Shown here: positions 17,461-28,128 of the stretch, piece after piece
Layout: each line of letters opens with the position of its first letter
Position numbering within the stretch: position 1 is the stretch's first letter
Assembly (NCBI RefSeq): GCF_036226765.1
Contig: NZ_CP109017.1
Location: forward strand, 2,989,501 to 3,053,500
Direction: 5' to 3'
DNA length: 64,000 nt
Source of the DNA: Streptomyces sp. NBC_00670
GTDB lineage: Bacteria; Actinomycetota; Actinomycetes; Streptomycetales; Streptomycetaceae
Position numbers and translations under genes: made by a program
Notes under the pieces: model-generated
What the model was told of the DNA's origin: nothing
What the model saw: only the letters and a program-made list of their open reading frames with translations
Databases searched by the model: none

Positions 17461-18849
17461 TCAGGACGCCTTGGCCTTCTCCTCCGGCTTCGCGGCCGCC
17501 GCGGCCACGGGGGCCGGCTTCGCGGCCTCGTAGAACTCCTCGCGCGGCGTCTCCATGGCGCCCAGGGACACGACCTCGCGCTTGAGGAACATGCCGAGGG
17601 TCCAGTCGGAGAAGACGCGGATCTTGCGGTTCCACGTCGGCATCGCCATGCCGTGGTAGCCGCGGTGCATGTACCACGCCAGCCGGCCGCGGAGCTTGAT
17701 CTTCATCTTGCCCATGACGATCATCGCGACGCCCTTGTGCAGGCCCAGACCCGCGACCGCGCCCTTGTTGGCGTGCTCGTAGTCCTTCTGCGGGAAGCCC
17801 CGCATGCCGGAGATCACGTTGTCGCCGAGGACCTTGGCCTGCCGCAGCGCGTGCTGCGCGTTCGGCGGGCACCAGGCGTTCTCGTTGCCCGCCTTGCGGC
17901 CGACGAGGTCCGGGACCTGGGCGTTGTCGCCGGCGGCCCAGATGTAGTCCGTGCCCTGCACCTGGAGGGTGGGGGCGCAGTCGACGTGGCCGCGCGGGCC
18001 GAGCGGCAGCCCGAAGCGGGACAGCACCGGGTTCGGCTTGACGCCGGCGGTCCACACGATGGTGTTGGAGTCGACCTCGAGGCCGTTCTTCAGGACGACG
18101 TGGCCGTCCACGCAGGAGTTCATGGAGGTCGAGAGGTAGACCTCGACCCCGCGGCCCTCCAGGTGCTCCTTGCCGTACAGGCCGAGCTTGGGGCCGACCT
18201 CGGGGAGGATCTTGTCGGCGGCGTCGACGAGGATGAACCGCATGTCCTCGCGGGAGACGTTGCGGTAGTACTTGGCCGCGTCCCGGGCCATGTCCTCGAC
18301 CTCACCGATGGTCTCCGCGCCGGCGAAGCCACCGCCGACGAAGACGAAGGTGAGCGCCTTGCGGCGGACCTCCTCGTCGGTGGTCGAGTCGGCCTTGTCG
18401 AGCTGCTCGAGGACGTGGTTGCGCAGGCCGATGGCCTCCTCGATGCCCTTCATGCCGATGCCCTGCTCGGCGAGGCCGGGGATCGGGAAGGTGCGGGAGA
18501 CCGCGCCCATCGCGATGACCAGGTAGTCGAACGGAAGCTCGTACGCCTCGCCGACGAGCGGCGAGATCGCGGCGACCTTGCGGTCCTGGTCGATGGACGT
18601 GACCCGGCCGGTGAGTACCTCCGCCTCCTTCGGCAGTTCGCGCCGCAGCGGGACGACGACGTGCCGGGGGGAGATGCTGCCGGCGGCGGCTTCGGGGAGG
18701 AAGGGCTGGTAGGTCATGTACGACCGGGGGTCGACGACCGTGACGGTCGCCTCGCCGTAGCGCATCTTCTTGAGAATGCGCCGAGCTGCGTACAGGCCTA
18801 CGTACCCACCGCCTACTACGAGGATCCTGGGACGCTCCGTGGTGCTCAT
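17461..18849 (-). CDS. ndh: Type II NADH dehydrogenase (NDH-2)
   Basis: 462 residues from an ATG at 18849. The FAD-binding Rossmann motif VVGGGYVGLYAARRI is at residue about 12, the second (NADH) Rossmann motif FVFVGGGFAGAETIGEVED at about 170, and the DG motif IWAAGDNAQVPD at about 310. The tail is Ala/Lys-rich. It transfers electrons from NADH to menaquinone without pumping protons, at the inner membrane face. Two candidate Rex operators lie upstream, 35 and 308 nt before the start, as expected because Rex controls respiratory genes in Streptomyces. Convergent with bldA. Confidence 0.95.
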   Translation of the reverse strand: MSTTERPRILVVGGGYVGLYAARRILKKMRYGEATVTVVDPRSYMTYQPFLPEAAAGSISPRHVVVPLRRELPKEAEVLTGRVTSIDQDRKVAAISPLVGEAYELPFDYLVIAMGAVSRTFPIPGLAEQGIGMKGIEEAIGLRNHVLEQLDKADSTTDEEVRRKALTFVFVGGGFAGAETIGEVEDMARDAAKYYRNVSREDMRFILVDAADKILPEVGPKLGLYGKEHLEGRGVEVYLSTSMNSCVDGHVVLKNGLEVDSNTIVWTAGVKPNPVLSRFGLPLGPRGHVDCAPTLQVQGTDYIWAAGDNAQVPDLVGRKAGNENAWCPPNAQHALRQAKVLGDNVISGMRGFPQKDYEHANKGAVAGLGLHKGVAMIVMGKMKIKLRGRLAWYMHRGYHGMAMPTWNRKIRVFSDWTLGMFLKREVVSLGAMETPREEFYEAAKPAPVAAAAAKPEEKAKAS

Positions 18850-18883
18850 GCCATCGAGTATCCACCCAGCCCAGGGGGGTCGC

Positions 18884-18901
18884 TCGTGCGCCCCTTCACA
18901 A
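18884..18901 (-). promoter_or_regulatory. Candidate Rex operator overlapping the ndh transcript start region
   Basis: On the minus strand TTGTGAA-GGGG-CGCACGA; the consensus is TTGTGAA-4 nt-TTCACAA. The left arm is perfect and the right arm 4 of 7. It starts 16 nt downstream of a -10-like TAGCAG (complement of 18917-18922). Position favours repression of ndh. Confidence 0.5.
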
Positions 18902-19156
18902 GCTTGCCCGGGGTCTCTGCTACACTGCGCCGCCCACGTGACCCACACCATGGGCCGGAACGGGAACCACGGTATACCGGCGGACGTTGTCAAGGGCCCG
19001 TGAGCAGCCACTTGAGCCTCCACAGGGTGCGAACAAGGGTTGCGTGCGGCGTCGGTCGGCCCCCTCCGGGACGCTCGGGCGAGCGGGCCGGGTGGCCCGG
19101 TGAGCCACCCGAACGGCCCTGGCGCCGCCCGGTGTCCCCCACCAGGGCCGAAATCC

Positions 19157-19174
19157 TTGTGAAGAACTTCACGA
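19157..19174. promoter_or_regulatory. Near-perfect Rex operator, distal upstream of ndh
   Basis: TTGTGAAGAACTTCACGA: arms TTGTGAA and TTCACGA around GAAC match the Rex consensus at all but one position. It is about 308 nt from the ndh start, so it may be the main site of a long leader or a second, cooperative site. NADH-sensing Rex is expected to bind. Confidence 0.65.
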
Positions 19175-19249
19175 ACTTCCTTCGGAGAGGGCGCCGCGGA
19201 GCATGGGGGGGGCGGGGTCGTTCGGCGAGTGCGGGCAGGGCGTGGCTGG

Positions 19250-19321
19250 TCGCGCAGTTCCCCGCGCCCCTGGAAAACAGGGGGCGCCGCCAGGTCTTCA
19301 GGGGCGCGGGGAACTGCGCGA
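19250..19321. repeat. Intergenic repeat family 1, symmetric copy with 23-bp arms
   Basis: Arms at 19250-19272 and 19299-19321 (core GCGCAGTTCCCCGCGCCCC) are exact complements around a 26-nt loop. It lies downstream of the DUF2382 gene on the minus strand and probably terminates it. The rest of 18850-19422 holds the ndh leader and the Rex sites and no gene. Confidence 0.8.
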
Positions 19322-19422
19322 GCAACCACGACGGAGCCGCACCCGCCGACGCGCCCGCACCTCCCGAGCTCTTCCGCGGCCCGCACCCCCGAAGCAAGGG
19401 GGCGCGACACCGCGAACCCTGC

Positions 19423-20331
19423 TCAGCGACGGCGGCCCTCACCCCTGTCGTCACGGCCCTCCGCCGTGTCGATCCGCTCCGCGTCGCCCTCGATGCGCTC
19501 CTTGCGGACGCGCCCGTGGACGGTCTCCTGCTCGGTGTGCTCCTCGGTGGTCAGCCGGACCCGTTCGACGGGTACGGCCTCGGTCTCCACCACCGGACGC
19601 TCCTCGTGCAGGATCACCTCGTGCTCGGCCTCGCCGATCTCCGGACCGGCGAGCGCGTCGCCGCGGTTGGCCTCGGTGATCGGCTCCCGCTCGATCCGCA
19701 CCTCCTCATGGCGCAGCGGCACGGTCTGCTCCACGTCCTCGGTGACCACGTACTTGCGCAGCCGCGCCCTGCCGGTCGCACGGCGCTCGACGCCGACCCG
19801 CAGGTGCTCCTCGGAGCGCGTCATGGCGTCGTCGTCGTGCCGGAACCGGTCGCCGGCCGCGGCCCGTCCGCCGGCCGTCGGAGTACGCCCCGCAGCCTCG
19901 GTACGCCCCGCAGGCTCGGTACGCCCGGCCGCCGCGCGCCCGGCCGTGCCGGCCGTACCCGCGGTGCCCGTCGTGCCGCCCGGTGTCCGGCCGGTGCCGG
20001 CCGCCGGGACCTCCCAGGGGACCCCGTAGTAGTCGTAGAGGCGGTGCTCCTCGTCCACGGACAGATGACCACCGGCGTCCACGTCGACGTGCGGCGCGCC
20101 CTTGACCTTGCCCTTGGCGAACGGAACCTCGATGTGGTCGGAGACCATCGAGGCGTCACGGATGGGCACGAAGGACTCGCTGCTGCCGAACCAGCCCGTC
20201 TTCACGGTCACCCACTCCGGGCGCCCGGTGGCGTCGTCGAGGAAGACGTGTGCGGCCTCGCCGATTTTGTTACCACCGTCGTCGAAGACCGGGTGGTCCA
20301 GGACGGTCGGGATCTGTTCTCTGGTGATCAT
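19423..20331 (-). CDS. PRC-barrel and DUF2382 (YsnF/AvaK-type) stress protein
   Basis: 302 residues. The N-terminal PRC-barrel (about 1-100) has PVFDDGGNKIGEAAHVFLDD and PEWVTVKTGWFGSSESFVPI. A low-complexity linker (about 105-165) contains GTAGTAGTAGRAAAGRTEPA-type repeats. The C-terminal DUF2382 (about 170-290) has EEHLRVGVERRATGRARLRK with acidic heptad-like HEEVRIERE and ETEAVPVERVRL. This is a soluble, highly charged protein; related proteins are linked to stress, but no activity is established. Monocistronic, with the Rpf-independent leader 20332-20448 holding an A-rich tract. Confidence 0.85.
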   Translation of the reverse strand: MITREQIPTVLDHPVFDDGGNKIGEAAHVFLDDATGRPEWVTVKTGWFGSSESFVPIRDASMVSDHIEVPFAKGKVKGAPHVDVDAGGHLSVDEEHRLYDYYGVPWEVPAAGTGRTPGGTTGTAGTAGTAGRAAAGRTEPAGRTEAAGRTPTAGGRAAAGDRFRHDDDAMTRSEEHLRVGVERRATGRARLRKYVVTEDVEQTVPLRHEEVRIEREPITEANRGDALAGPEIGEAEHEVILHEERPVVETEAVPVERVRLTTEEHTEQETVHGRVRKERIEGDAERIDTAEGRDDRGEGRRR

Positions 20332-20448
20332 GTTTGGTCACCCTCCTTCCGGAGCGATTCCCTTGCCGAGTTCACCGCCACGGAAGACACCAAACGACAC
20401 AAAAGGAACAATCGCCGCATTTTTTTCCGAGCGGCCGGTCCCCGCGGC

Positions 20449-21393
20449 TCAGCGGGCGATCGACCAGCCGATACCGTCCAGAATGTCGTGTTCGCTGACC
20501 ACGACCTCCTGCGCGTCGACGCGTTCCATGATCGACAGGAGGACGAGGGCGCCCGCGCCGATGACGTCCACGCGGCCGGGGTGCATGGAGGGGATCCTCG
20601 CGCGCTCGGCGTGGGTGGAGCGGAGCAGGTGCTCGGTGATCTCCCGCACCCGCTCCCGGGTGATCCGGGAGTGGTGGATGACCGACGAGTCGTACTCCGG
20701 CAGCTCCTGGGCGATCGCGGAGACCGTCGTGACCGAGCCCGCGAGGCCGACCAGGGTGCGGGCCTCGCGCAGCGGGACCGTCTCCTCGGCGAGGTCGAGG
20801 GCGGCCTCGATGTCGGCCCGCATGGCCCGGATCTGCTCCTCGGTGGGCGGATCGGTGACGGCGCCGTCCACCAGGAGGTGCCGCTCGGTCATCCGTACGC
20901 AGCCGATGTCCACGGAGCGCGCGGCGCGCACGGAGTCGTCGCCGACGACGAACTCGGTCGAGCCGCCGCCGATGTCCACCACCAGGTAGGGCCGGTCGAG
21001 GTCGGTGCGGCCGGTGAGTTCCTTGGTGGCGCCGGTGAAGGAGAACTCGGCCTCCTGGTCGCCGGTGATGACCTCCGGCTCCACGCCGAGGATGTCCACC
21101 ACCCCGCGCACGAACTCCTCGCGGTTCTCGGCGTCCCGGGAGGCGGAGGTGGCCACGAAGCGCACCCGCTCGGCGCCGTGCTCCTCGATCACCGCCGCGT
21201 ACTCGCGGCACGCGGCGAACGTACGCTCCAGCGCCTCGGGGGCGAGCCGGCCGGTGCGGTCGACGCCCTGGCCGAGCCGCACGATCGTCATGCGCCGGTC
21301 CAGATCGGTGAGTTCACCGGTCGCGGGGTCCGCGTCGGCGACGAGGAGCCGGATGGAGTTGGTACCGCAGTCGACGGCGGCGACCCTGGTCAC
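20449..21393 (-). CDS. ppx: Exopolyphosphatase / guanosine pentaphosphatase family protein
   Basis: 314 residues from a GTG at 21393 that overlaps the DUF501 stop by 4 nt (GTGA), indicating translational coupling. ASKHA fold: DCGTNSIRLLVADAD (phosphate 1), VATSASRDAENREEF, and YLVVDIGGGSTEFVVGD (phosphate 2). It hydrolyses polyphosphate or pppGpp. The length is that of the short actinobacterial form without a C-terminal HD domain. It is the last gene of the divIC-DUF501-ppx run. Confidence 0.9.
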   Translation of the reverse strand: MTRVAAVDCGTNSIRLLVADADPATGELTDLDRRMTIVRLGQGVDRTGRLAPEALERTFAACREYAAVIEEHGAERVRFVATSASRDAENREEFVRGVVDILGVEPEVITGDQEAEFSFTGATKELTGRTDLDRPYLVVDIGGGSTEFVVGDDSVRAARSVDIGCVRMTERHLLVDGAVTDPPTEEQIRAMRADIEAALDLAEETVPLREARTLVGLAGSVTTVSAIAQELPEYDSSVIHHSRITRERVREITEHLLRSTHAERARIPSMHPGRVDVIGAGALVLLSIMERVDAQEVVVSEHDILDGIGWSIAR

Positions 21394-21956
21394 TTGGCGT
21401 CCTCCTCGTGTGCGGCGTGCGCGTCCTGTGCGTCACCGGACCCGGGAACCGTCACGCACGGCCCCTTGCGCCACCACTGAGGCAGCATCGCCAGCGCCTC
21501 GTCGCCCAGCGGGTTGACGCCGGGCCCCGCGGCCAGCGCGTGCGCCACCAGGACGTGCAGGCACTTCACCCGGTCGGGCATGCCGCCCGCGCTGGGGAAG
21601 CCCGTCAGCTCCTCGATCTCGTCCCGGCGCCGCAGATAGTCCTCGTGGGCGGCGCGGTAGGCCGCCGCCAGCTCCGGGTCCTCGGCCAGGCGTTCGGTCA
21701 TCTCCTTCATGACGCCATTGGCCTCCAGCGTGCCGATCGCGGAGTTCGCCCGCGGACACGTCAGGTAGTACAGCGTCGGGAACGGCGTGCCGTCGGGCAG
21801 CCGCGGTGCCGTCTCGACGACGTCGGGCTGCCCGCACGGGCACCGGTGCGCGATCGCGCGCAGCCCGCGCGGCGGCCGGCCGAGCTGCTGCCGGAACGCC
21901 TCCACGTCGGCGTCGGTGGGTGCGGTGCGCGGGGTGGTCGGCGGAGGGGTGTCCAT
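21390..21956 (-). CDS. DUF501 protein
   Basis: 188 residues from an ATG at 21956. The family signature includes RAIAHRCPCGQPDVVETAPR (a Cys-Pro-Cys motif, perhaps metal-binding), FPTLYYLTCPRAN and the closing VNPLGDEALAMLPQWW. In actinobacteria this gene is almost always between divIC and ppx, as here. No biochemical activity is known. Its stop overlaps the ppx start. Cytoplasmic; no signal sequence. A longer frame upstream lacks family similarity. Confidence 0.88.
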   Translation of the reverse strand: MDTPPPTTPRTAPTDADVEAFRQQLGRPPRGLRAIAHRCPCGQPDVVETAPRLPDGTPFPTLYYLTCPRANSAIGTLEANGVMKEMTERLAEDPELAAAYRAAHEDYLRRRDEIEELTGFPSAGGMPDRVKCLHVLVAHALAAGPGVNPLGDEALAMLPQWWRKGPCVTVPGSGDAQDAHAAHEEDAK

Positions 21957-22042
21957 GCGCGTCGAAGAGTCTCTCTGTTCCGTGATGCCACGGGCCCGGT
22001 TCGGTCCGGGGCCCGCTGTTGCCGTACGAGAACCGTACGGTC

Positions 22043-22522
22043 TCACCGGCGGACGGCCGCGTCCGCCCGGTCGACGCCGTCCCACAGGTTGGCGTACCAG
22101 GGGCGCGCCGCCGCGCCGCCGTCGCTGCGCGTGCGGGTGACGGCGCTGGGGTCGGCCACGACGTAGCCGGTCTCCCCCGGCAGCACGTAGTGCAGCCGCA
22201 GCCGGATCTGCTGCTCGGCGTAGGCGTCGTCCTGCCAGCGGGCCTTGAGGTCGCGCAGCTGCTCCACCCGCTCGCGGGCCTGCTGCTGCTTGCGCTCCTC
22301 GTCGGCGATCCGGGCCCGCTGGGAGACGTACTGCCGCATCGGATACGCCAGCGCCACGATCATCGTGCACAGCACCAGGGCGAGCAGCGCCGCGCGGCCG
22401 GTGAGCCGGGAACGGCGGGCCTGGCGCCGGGTCTGCGAGCGGTAGACCCGGGCCGCCGTCTGCTCGCCGAGCAGCCGCAGCCTGGTCGCGGTCGAGAACC
22501 GGTCCCGGTCCTTCGCGGCCAT
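22043..22522 (-). CDS. divIC: Septum formation initiator, DivIC/FtsB family
   Basis: 159 residues. A basic N-terminus (YRSQTRRQARRSRLTGR) is followed by a single transmembrane helix (about residues 43-62, LLALVLCTMIVALAYPM) and an extracytoplasmic coiled coil (YVSQRARIADEERKQQQARE). The C-terminal LRLHYVLPGETGYVV is the conserved end of the family. It belongs to the FtsL/FtsB/FtsQ part of the divisome, which in Streptomyces matters mainly for sporulation septation. Between DUF501 and eno in the conserved order. Confidence 0.92.
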   Translation of the reverse strand: MAAKDRDRFSTATRLRLLGEQTAARVYRSQTRRQARRSRLTGRAALLALVLCTMIVALAYPMRQYVSQRARIADEERKQQQARERVEQLRDLKARWQDDAYAEQQIRLRLHYVLPGETGYVVADPSAVTRTRSDGGAAARPWYANLWDGVDRADAAVRR

Positions 22523-22563
22523 GTCCTCCGCCTCCCGTCGCGGTCGCGCGCGCCCGTCTCGCG

Positions 22564-22608
22564 CGTACGTCCCCGCACACGGTACGGGACCGGGTACGGG
22601 GACGTACG
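22564..22608 (-). terminator. Terminator downstream of eno
   Basis: CGTACGTCCCC (22564-22574) pairs with GGGGACGTACG (22598-22608), an 11-bp stem just after the eno stop codon and just before the divIC start; divIC may therefore need its own promoter. Confidence 0.75.
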
Positions 22609-22633
22609 GACGACGCTGCCTACAGGGGGCGGG

Positions 22634-24993
<2,360 letters not shown>

Positions 24994-24999
24994 TCACCG

Positions 25000-25212
25000 A
25001 CGCCTGCGAGGTGAGCTGTCGGGTTCGGGCCGGTTGAGTTGCCCGGTCGTACGCCGTCTCCGGCGCACGACTTCACCCCAAGCCGCATCCGGCCGTCCGG
25101 AGCCACACTGTGGCCCGGCTGCCGGACCCGGCACTTACCTGGGTCCCCCGCTCCTGCCTACGGCGCTTGACGCGACGACTGTTCCCGTACGGCCACTGGC
25201 AGGATTCGGCGT
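25000..25212 (-). promoter_or_regulatory. ydaO/yuaA c-di-AMP riboswitch upstream of rpfA
   Basis: On the minus strand the P1 stem is ACGCC (25212-25208) with GGCGU (25004-25000), and CCTGCC/GGCAGG closes an internal stem. Diagnostic motifs follow in order: GGGGGACCCAGG, GGGGUGAAGUCGUGCG and CCCGACAGCUCACCUCGCAG near the 3' end. The element ends 18 nt before the rpfA ATG. Binding of c-di-AMP is expected to reduce rpfA expression, as described for Streptomyces rpf riboswitches. Confidence 0.88.
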
Positions 25213-25248
25213 GGCGACCGTCGGGGCCCGCGGTGGCGAGCGGTGATG

Positions 25249-25278
25249 ACCGTAGACACGGGATCCGCCGGATTTCAA
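25249..25278 (-). promoter_or_regulatory. rpfA promoter
   Basis: Minus strand -35 TTGAAA (25278-25273) and -10 TACGGT (25254-25249) with an 18-nt spacer, giving a start near 25242, about 30 nt upstream of the riboswitch P1. Confidence 0.6.
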
Positions 25279-25432
25279 AGACGATCACGGCTTATGAGAC
25301 TCATCCCACACTTTCACCGAACCGGACATCCCGGGTGATCCACGGACCAAACTCCCCCGATTTTCCGTGCAGTTCGGCACCGTACGTCCGATTGTTCCCC
25401 TGCCGTCCCACACGTTTTCGACAGCCGCTCGA

Positions 25433-26455
25433 CTACTCCACGACGAGGCTCTGACCGGGGTGGATGACGCTCGGGTCGCTGCCGATGGCGTCCTTGTTGT
25501 CGTCGTAGAGGGCCCGCCAGCCGCCGTCGACGCCAAGGGAGTCGGCGATGGAGCCGAGGGTGTCGCCGTCGCGGACCGTGTAGGTGGAGCCCTCCTCGGC
25601 GCTGCCGCCGCGGTGCCGGCCGGTTCCGTCGGCGATGAGGGTGTTGGCACCCTTCGTCCCGTCGACGCTGCCGGTGTCGACGAGGGCGGAGGAGGCCGGG
25701 CTCTGCCGGTACTGGTCCGACTCGCCCCCCTTCGACCCGTCGGCCGACGAACTGCCGGACTTGTCGCCGGATTCCGCGGAACGGGCGGAATCGCCGCCGG
25801 AGCGGGAATCGTCGGAGTCGTCCGAGGAATGCTTCGCCTTCTTGCTGGGGCTCGCGCTCGCCTTTCCGTCGGAGTCGTCGCCGGACTTCCCGGTGGACGT
25901 GCCGTCGGAATTCCCGCCGGATGTGCCGGAGGACGAGGAATCGGACGAACCGGAAGAGGAGGACGACGAGTCGGACGAACCGGACGAGTTGTCCAGACCG
26001 AGGTCGAGCCCGGAGTCGGAATCACCGGATTCGCCCGAGGAGCCCTTGCCGACGCCCGTGTCGACGTCCGCGGAACCGGTGTCCTTGGAGAGGCCGGAGA
26101 GCGGCCCGCAGGTGGGCCAGGCGGCGACGCCCTCGGCGTCGAGGATCTTCTCCGCGACGGCGATCTGCTGCGAACGGCTGGCCTTGTCCGGGCTGGCCGC
26201 GTAGTCGAGGCCGCCGTAGTTGTTCCAGTCGTCCTGCGACAACTGGAGGCCGCCGTACAGGTTGTTGCCCGTGTCCGCGCTCCAGGAGCCGCCGCTCTCG
26301 CACTCCGCGACCTGGTCCCAGGTGGTACCGCTGGCGGCGCTCGCGCCGGTGGCGCCGAGCAGGGGGATGGCGATGGCGGAGCCGGTCACGCCGGCCGCGA
26401 CGAGGAGGGCCGGAGCCTGACGGGGGCGACGGTGACGACCGTTCCCGGAGAGCAT
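25433..26455 (-). CDS. Second Rpf-LysM muralytic enzyme
   Basis: 340 residues from an ATG at 26455; a frame upstream lacks a signal peptide. Signal peptide 1-41 (ending GATGASAAS), Rpf domain about 42-118 with WDQVAECESGGSWSADTGNN (catalytic Glu in CESG), a long Ser/Asp/Gly-rich linker (about 130-265) and a C-terminal LysM (YTVRDGDTLGSIADSLGVD and the final VIHPGQSLVV). Same role as its neighbour, but a much longer linker and no riboswitch in its leader. It is transcribed separately: the gap 24982-25432 contains the rpfA promoter and riboswitch. Possibly an independent paralogue from tandem duplication. Confidence 0.9.
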   Translation of the reverse strand: MLSGNGRHRRPRQAPALLVAAGVTGSAIAIPLLGATGASAASGTTWDQVAECESGGSWSADTGNNLYGGLQLSQDDWNNYGGLDYAASPDKASRSQQIAVAEKILDAEGVAAWPTCGPLSGLSKDTGSADVDTGVGKGSSGESGDSDSGLDLGLDNSSGSSDSSSSSSGSSDSSSSGTSGGNSDGTSTGKSGDDSDGKASASPSKKAKHSSDDSDDSRSGGDSARSAESGDKSGSSSADGSKGGESDQYRQSPASSALVDTGSVDGTKGANTLIADGTGRHRGGSAEEGSTYTVRDGDTLGSIADSLGVDGGWRALYDDNKDAIGSDPSVIHPGQSLVVE

Positions 26456-26566
26456 GCGGAAGCCTTTCACACGACAGCGGTGACCCAACGCGGCGGCCGT
26501 GGGAACCGCCTTGTTGATGCGTGAACGTATAGCCAGAGCAACACCGGTTACAAGTTAATGCAGCGC

Positions 26567-26584
26567 AGATCACGTGAAGATCAC
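26567..26584. repeat. Direct repeat with 11-bp period upstream of the second rpf gene
   Basis: AGATCAC occurs at 26567-26573 and 26578-26584, one helical turn apart, with TCACGTGA between; about 115 nt upstream of the rpf ATG in an AT-rich stretch (26540-26640). Could be a protein-binding site; no known consensus matched. Confidence 0.35.
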
Positions 26585-26644
26585 AGAGCTGAGGAACTGT
26601 CACCTTTACCTGGTCGTCCGTGTTTACGCGGAACCGATGCCGCC

Positions 26645-27952
26645 TCAATTCGGGACGGGTGCGAACTCCACGGGCAGCGTGCGCAATCCGCGCATGATGA
26701 GGCCTCCGCGCCACCGCAATTCGGTGGAATCCACCGCGAGTCGGAGGTCCGGCAGGCGGGTCAGGAGGGTGGCGAGCGCGGTCCGGCCCTCCAGGCGGGC
26801 GAGCGGGGCACCGAGACAGTAGTGGATGCCGTGGCCGTATCCCAGGTGTTGATTGTCACGGCGGGTGAGATCGAGCACGTCCGGGTCGGCGAACCGTTCC
26901 GGGTCGCGGTCGGCGGCCGCCAGGACGACGAGGACGGCGTCGCCGGCGGCGATGTCCTGGCCGCCCAGGGTCAGCGGCCGGGTGGCGAACCGCCAGGTGG
27001 CCAGCTCCACGGGGCCGTCGAAGCGCAGCAGTTCCTCGACGCCGGTCTCCAGCAGCCCCTGCTCCCCGGCGGCGAGCGAGTCCTGGAGCCGGGTGCGCTG
27101 CTCGGGGTGGGTGAGCAGGGCGTGGGTGCCGTTGCCGATGAGGTTGACGGTGGTCTCGAAGCCGGCGAAGAGCAGGATGAACGCCATCGCGGCGGCCTCG
27201 TTCTCGGTGAGGTGCTCGCCCTCGTCGGAGGCGCGGATGAGACCGGAGATGAGGTCCTCGCCGGGGGCGGGTTCGGCGGGGAGCGCCTCGCGCTTGCGGT
27301 GGATGAGCTCGGCGAGGTAGCCGCGCATCTTCTTGACGGAGCGGGCGACACCGCCGCGGGGGCCCTTGCCGTGACCCTGGGGGTCCGGGGGCGTGCCCCC
27401 GGGAAGATGCAACATCATGCCGGTCCAGTCGCGGAAGTCGTCCTGGTCCTCGGGCGGGACACCGAGGAGGTCGCAGATGGCGTAGATGGGGAGCGGGAAG
27501 GCGAACTCGTGGATCAGGTCGGCCTCGCCTCGGGCGGCGAAGTCGTCGATCAGGCGGTCCGTCAGCTCCTGGACGCGGGGGGCGAACTCGGCGACGCGGC
27601 GGGGGGTGAACGCGGTGCTGACGAGGCGGCGCAGGCGGGTGTGGTCCGGGGGGTCGATGTTGAGCAGATGTGTCATCAGCTCGGCCTTGCGTTCGCCGGG
27701 GATGCCGGTTCTGCCTCTGGCGTGGGCGGGTTCGTCGTGGTGGGCGGGGTTCTTGGAGAGGTGGGGGTGGGCGAGGGCGCGGCGGGCGTCGGCGTAGCGG
27801 GTGACGAGCCAGGCCTCCACGCCGCTGGGGAGGCGGGTGCGGTGGGTGGGTGAGTGTTGGCGGAGCCAGGCGTAGGCGGGGTAGGGGTTCGCCGCGAACG
27901 CCCAGTCGAACAGGGTGGGCGCCGCCGGGGGCGGCGAGGGCTCGCCGTGCAT
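26645..27952 (-). CDS. Cytochrome P450 (CYP107-like)
   Basis: 435 residues. Heme loop HLGYGHGIHYCLGAPLAR holds the Cys ligand, with Tyr in place of the usual Phe; the I-helix has LLFAGFETTVN (oxygen activation) and the K-helix EELLR. Other CYP107 features are LMTHLLNIDPPDHTRLRR and RFATRPLTLGGQDI. It is a soluble bacterial monooxygenase that needs ferredoxin and a reductase, neither of which is adjacent. From memory, a P450 in this chromosomal position in S. coelicolor (SCO3099) has been linked to sporulation; the function in this strain is inferred by synteny only. Confidence 0.9.
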   Translation of the reverse strand: MHGEPSPPPAAPTLFDWAFAANPYPAYAWLRQHSPTHRTRLPSGVEAWLVTRYADARRALAHPHLSKNPAHHDEPAHARGRTGIPGERKAELMTHLLNIDPPDHTRLRRLVSTAFTPRRVAEFAPRVQELTDRLIDDFAARGEADLIHEFAFPLPIYAICDLLGVPPEDQDDFRDWTGMMLHLPGGTPPDPQGHGKGPRGGVARSVKKMRGYLAELIHRKREALPAEPAPGEDLISGLIRASDEGEHLTENEAAAMAFILLFAGFETTVNLIGNGTHALLTHPEQRTRLQDSLAAGEQGLLETGVEELLRFDGPVELATWRFATRPLTLGGQDIAAGDAVLVVLAAADRDPERFADPDVLDLTRRDNQHLGYGHGIHYCLGAPLARLEGRTALATLLTRLPDLRLAVDSTELRWRGGLIMRGLRTLPVEFAPVPN

Positions 27953-27989
27953 GGGGCGACCTTAACGGCCGGGGCCCACCGAATTTCTC

Positions 27990-28091
27990 TCGCCCCCGCC
28001 GCCCCTACCCGTCCCGTCCTCAAGGGGCTCCGCCCCTTCGACCCCGGACGTGCGGGTGGGTGGGGCTTCTCGCGCAGTTCCCCGCGCCCCT
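27990..28091. repeat. Composite of intergenic repeat families 2 and 1 downstream of mazG
   Basis: Family 2 (TCGCCCCCGCCGCCCCTACC...) at 27990-28019, a GGGGCTCCGCCCC hairpin at 28024-28036, and half of family 1 (TCGCGCAGTTCCCCGCGCCC) at 28070-28091 whose second arm is degenerate. On the minus strand it lies after the mazG stop and probably acts as its terminator. Confidence 0.75.
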
Positions 28092-28128
28092 AAAAGGGAC
28101 GCGAGGAAAATCCCGGGCGCACCCGGGG

